From Dolomedes plantarius (Eukaryota; Arthropoda; Arachnida; Araneae; Dolomedidae): a DNA stretch of 64,000 nucleotides. The position numbers were made by a program, and so were the translations under genes. The stretch covers positions 10,394,516 through 10,458,515 of the forward strand of contig OU015490.1 in assembly GCA_907164885.2 (NCBI GenBank), in the 5' to 3' direction. Below, one piece after another: positions 60,206-64,000 of the stretch (within the stretch, counting starts at the first letter, position 1; every line of letters starts with the position of its first letter). The notes beneath the pieces are model-generated. The model was not told where the DNA came from and made no database searches. It worked only from the letters and a program-made list of their open reading frames with translations.

Positions 60206-61754
60206 TGTCTGCAGCACTCAACAAATCTAACCACCACTCTTTACTTATTAGTAAGAACTACAAGTAAACGATGCTTCTCTGCAAGTGAATATACAATATT
60301 TTCTTTTTAGAAAGGTTTCAGTCTTTATTATATAAAATTTGATATAAAAACAGCAATGGCATTTTTTATAGGTGTCTTTTTCTGTATACTTATCTGGTCT
60401 GTTCATGTATTTGCATAAAAGCTACCGTAAAACATAGTATCGAAGAGTTAGTTAAGCCATTCACAAGCCAAATCGGTTAAATCCACTTTTTGGAATTTTT
60501 GAAATTTTAGTGTCAAAGCACTTGAATTAAACCCAAAATTTTACATTCATAATAAATTTCCCAAATAAGAAGGATTAACATCACTCAATGACAAAATTAT
60601 TTTTGCCATTGAATAATAAGTCACTTTTTTCGGCAGTCAATCAAGTTAAGTCCATAATGTAAATCGTTACAATAATGCAATTCAAACTCAGAAGCAAGTA
60701 CTTGATGATAACGGTCAATCGTTCAGTGTTGTTTCATCCCCAATAAAGTAAAATAAGTGAGTCAGTGACAGTCTAATTGCTGCAGAAGTAAGTTCTTGTG
60801 ATTTATTAAAGAATTATTTAAATTTTTTTTTTCTGTAGTAAAAAAAAAATAATTAAGACTAAATTTGATGTTATTACTTTTTTTTCATTTGCGAAATCGG
60901 TTAAGTCCCTTAGTCACTCAAAAATTGTAATAATAATAACGATTACTTCAATGATATTCTACATTATAGATTTTATAAGTCGTCAGATAAGAGTTCCATC
61001 TGCCATAATGCATTCTACAGTGTTTATTTAAATTTCTATTTTCAAAGGAATTTTAAAAACAATTTTATATTATTTGATCACTTTTCTTTCCTTTTTGTTT
61101 TATGGACTTAATCGATTTCACAAGTGAACGACTCAGTTCTTGGACCTTCTATCAGCTGTTTTTTTTTTTTTTGGAGGGGGGGCATTACATGGCGAATATA
61201 CTCTTTCAGTTAAGTTTTATCTCCAGATATTAAATCACACGCTAAAAGAAAAACACAGTGATTTACTGGAGTGGTCCAAGTCATTATCGCAGTGACACTT
61301 TGATCTAGGCTCCAACTTGTAAGACGAATAGAGATATTAATGCTCATTTACATACTCTTACACATATGTATCGTAGTTGAACGCGGATCTAATCTTGCCT
61401 TCACTACATTAATCCCATTTGAGAGATGTCAATAAAAGTTATTTGAATCTCTATGAATAGAAGGAGATGCTGGAAAAATATTGAGGACTGAAACGAAATA
61501 ATTTAATTATTAAAGGGTGCCGTCTTAAAAATTCATAGATTATGATACACGATACATGATAAAGTTTGCAACACTTAATGAACTGTGCCTTTCTATTAAA
61601 CCAATATTAATGATGTGAAATATTTTACAAACGGCTATTGTATGTTGTAGTAACGAATTCAGATAGTAAATTTTGATAAAAAAGAGCCCCACTCTATCAT
61701 TCATATGGTTAGTGTTTAACGCATATAGATGAGGATAGAAGTTGAATTTTTTTA
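60206..61754. other. AT-rich spacer
   Basis: No gene or bounded element. A T run and a G7 run lie near 61160-61182. Confidence 0.6.
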
Positions 61755-62449
61755 TCTATATATATAAAACAGTTCCGTAACTGACTCATTCATTCATTCA
61801 TTCACTGACTGACTGACATACAACGCACAGACCAAACCGCTGGACCTAAAGGGCTGAAATTTTGCATGGCGATTCTTCTAATAGTGTAGGGGTGCACTAA
61901 GAGAGATTTTTCAAAAATTCTTCTTAGATTTTTTTAAATTAAATTTTTAAGCTGTTTTTTAAACTTTTTTTACGTTTGCATTTAAAATAATACATTGAGG
62001 GTTATAAAATTTATATCCCGAGAAAGATCATAAAAATTCCTTCAAAATGAAATTTTTTTCGAATTTTTACCTCCATTTCCTGATTTTTGGTGAATTTTTA
62101 AAGATTAATTTTTAGAATTTGATTTATTAAATGCTGATCACGTGATTTCTTTTTCTGGTACTTTCAATAAATTTATCGTCACGTGCGTAACAACTAAATA
62201 GACAAAAAAAATATTTTTTTCTCTTTCTAATGCAGCAGACGATTGGATATTATAAAAAAAAAATGCATATCCCTTACGATTTTTTTATAAATATATATAT
62301 AGATAGATATATATTTTACATCAACTGTATACATTGATCATCGCATTTATTATAAATATATATATTTATTTTTTTGGTATAAATTGCATACGTTGACCGT
62401 TGTATTTAATTTGAATGTACTCCGTAGCGAAGCGCGGGTTTTCAGCTAG
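61755..62449 (+). mobile_element. Non-autonomous Helitron, copy 2
   Basis: It starts TCTATATATATAAAACAG after an A (61754) and ends GGGTTTTCAGCTAG before a T (62450). The 3' end is preceded by an imperfect hairpin (CCGTAGCGAAGCGCGGG). 695 bp, no coding frame, homologous in inverted orientation to 31521-32290. Confidence 0.88.
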
Positions 62450-62779
62450 TTGTTTATAAATTTAGATGCTTATAAATATATATTTGCCCACGAAATTATT
62501 GTAAACCATTGCTTAAGACTTATTTGATTGTTAACAATATGAGAAAAATATAAGAAAACATATGGCTATCAGGAAATATATAGCTATACAATTCTGTATT
62601 TTATTATTTTTCTCATTGTAGTTATCGTACTGTTTTAAAATATTAGATTTGTTTCTTTTATAAAAGTTCAGCAAATGGAAAAATATGACATGATTCAAGA
62701 GAAACTTAGCTTTTACAATTCTTCATATTTAAAATCATTTGTTCTCGAAACAAACAGGAGAAAATTAAATTATACCCAT

Positions 62780-64000
62780 ACTCAGTTGCCAGAGATAATC
62801 TGTGATTAAAATTTGCTTGCATTAATAAATTTATATTATTGCTTAGAATTTCTTAACCTATTTATTTCATTTTTATTCTTTATTAATAAAAAATATCGTA
62901 TCAGGTTCATAATTTAATTCTGAAAATCCTTGGAGAGCTAAAAAATTGAAAATCGTTGTGAAAATGTAGCATACAATAAACTTTTGATTCCTCTGTTTGT
63001 TCAGAATTCACTTTTTTCTTACTTTCAAATCTAAGAGATTACCCCTATGTTGTGAAATTAGATTGTGCGAATACTATGCAGAATTATTATAGCATACTTA
63101 CAGTTGTGTGGTTGAAAATTTATAATATTTCTTGAAATTTCGTATCTATACTTATTTATTTTACATATATATTCTTTATTTATAAAAATACAAGTTACTA
63201 GTTTACTGTTGAAAATCCTCGGAGAGCTTAAAAATTAAAAATCACTGTGAAAAGATGGTATATTTTGAACTTTTGATTCGCGTTTGTATAGCGTCCATCC
63301 CATTCTTACTTTTAAATATATGTGATTACTCCTGTTCTGTCAAATCGGATTGTGCGTACGCAATGAAGAATATTTATAGCTTACCTCCGGATGTATGCTT
63401 GAAAGTCTATTAATTAATTAAAATTTCTTACCTTTACATATTTATTTAATTTATATTCTTTATTTATACAAAAAATTACTTCAAATTCCTGATTTAATGC
63501 TGAAAATCCTTGGAGAGCGTTAAAGATAAAAATCGCAGTGAAAAGATAGTATATATATTTAACTCTTTATTCTCTGTTTGTATAGAATCCATCTCTATCT
63601 TACTTTGAAATCTAGGCGATTACCCTGTGCTGTCAAATTAGATTGTGGGTATGCGATACCGAATATTTATAGCATACTTCCAGATGTGTGGATGAAATTT
63701 TATATTATTATTTAAAATTTTTATCTTTATTTAAGCAATTTCTTTATATTTTATATTGATAAAATATATAATATAGCTGTAAGTGCATAATTTTCGGATG
63801 AAAATCCTTGGACAGCTTAAAAATGAAAAATTGCTGTGAAAAGATGGTATATATTAAACTTTTGATTCTTCTGTTTGCACAGAATCCACCTCTTTCTTAC
63901 TTTCAAATCTAAGCGATTACCCCTGTGATGTCAAATTAGATTGTGGGTATAGGATGAAAAATATTTATAGCATACTTCCGGATGTGTAGTTGAAAATTTA
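62780..64000. repeat. About 290-bp satellite-like tandem array, runs off the window
   Basis: GAAAATCCTTGGAGAGC or a close variant recurs at about 62922, 63211, 63502 and 63800, with ...AAACTTTTGATTC..., ...GATTACCCCTGT..., ...AAATTAGATTGTG... and ...ATTTATAGCATACTTCCGG in the same order in each unit. The array is unfinished at 64000. Confidence 0.93.

Overview
The window looks like eukaryotic, arthropod-type DNA: it is AT-rich, has long (TA)n tracts, spliceosomal signals, tRNA-derived SINEs and very dense transposable elements. A spider or other chelicerate is my best guess, but that is inference from the repeat spectrum, not proof. I see no bacterial operon, rRNA, genuine tRNA or CRISPR array. 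Nearly all protein-like sequence is transposon-derived. The one convincing host gene is a small secreted-peptide gene on the minus strand, with coding exons at 41070-41257 and 38469-38529.

Layout, 1-17.5 kb. A partial Tc1-like element (1-946) sits in the left LTR of a decayed gag-only LTR retrotransposon (949-5804). That retrotransposon's gag is split by a second Tc1-like element with long terminal inverted repeats (3383-4977). AT-rich spacer follows, with tandem duplications, SINE fragments and small palindromic MITEs. At 13949-15449 lies a mariner/Tc-type element whose left inverted repeat was cut by an LTR insertion, now a solo LTR (13972-14799, target duplication CTTGA). A further lone 3' LTR lies at 16287-16737.

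Layout, 17.5-30.6 kb. A Ty3/gypsy retrotransposon on the minus strand (17490-30577, target duplication GTGTA) keeps gag, protease, RT, RNase H and integrase. It is broken by stops and frameshifts, and a 3.5-kb gag-only LTR element (21908-25443, target duplication AATAT) is inserted in its pol gene. The gag-only element belongs to the same family as the one at 949-5804.

Layout, 30.6-64 kb. Two inverted copies of a non-autonomous Helitron (31521-32290 and 61755-62449) lie about 30 kb apart. Between them are SINEs, two non-LTR retrotransposon RNase H fragments, a mariner remnant, the host gene (probably 38.4-49.6 kb including a 5' UTR exon), several MITEs, a deleted hAT element inside a SINE, and an apparently intact Tc1-like transposon (56379-57787) inserted in a long TA microsatellite. 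There is also a 793-bp foldback element (59411-60203). The window ends in a satellite array of about 290-bp units (from about 62.8 kb).

How the parts relate: insertion order can be read from nesting and target duplications. The gag-only LTR element would depend on enzymes supplied by autonomous retrotransposons such as the Ty3/gypsy type it landed in, although their primer-binding sites differ. The intact Tc1 transposase is the only transposase here that looks capable of mobilising anything, and only elements with matching ends. The host gene carries repeats in its putative introns, as expected in a large arthropod genome.
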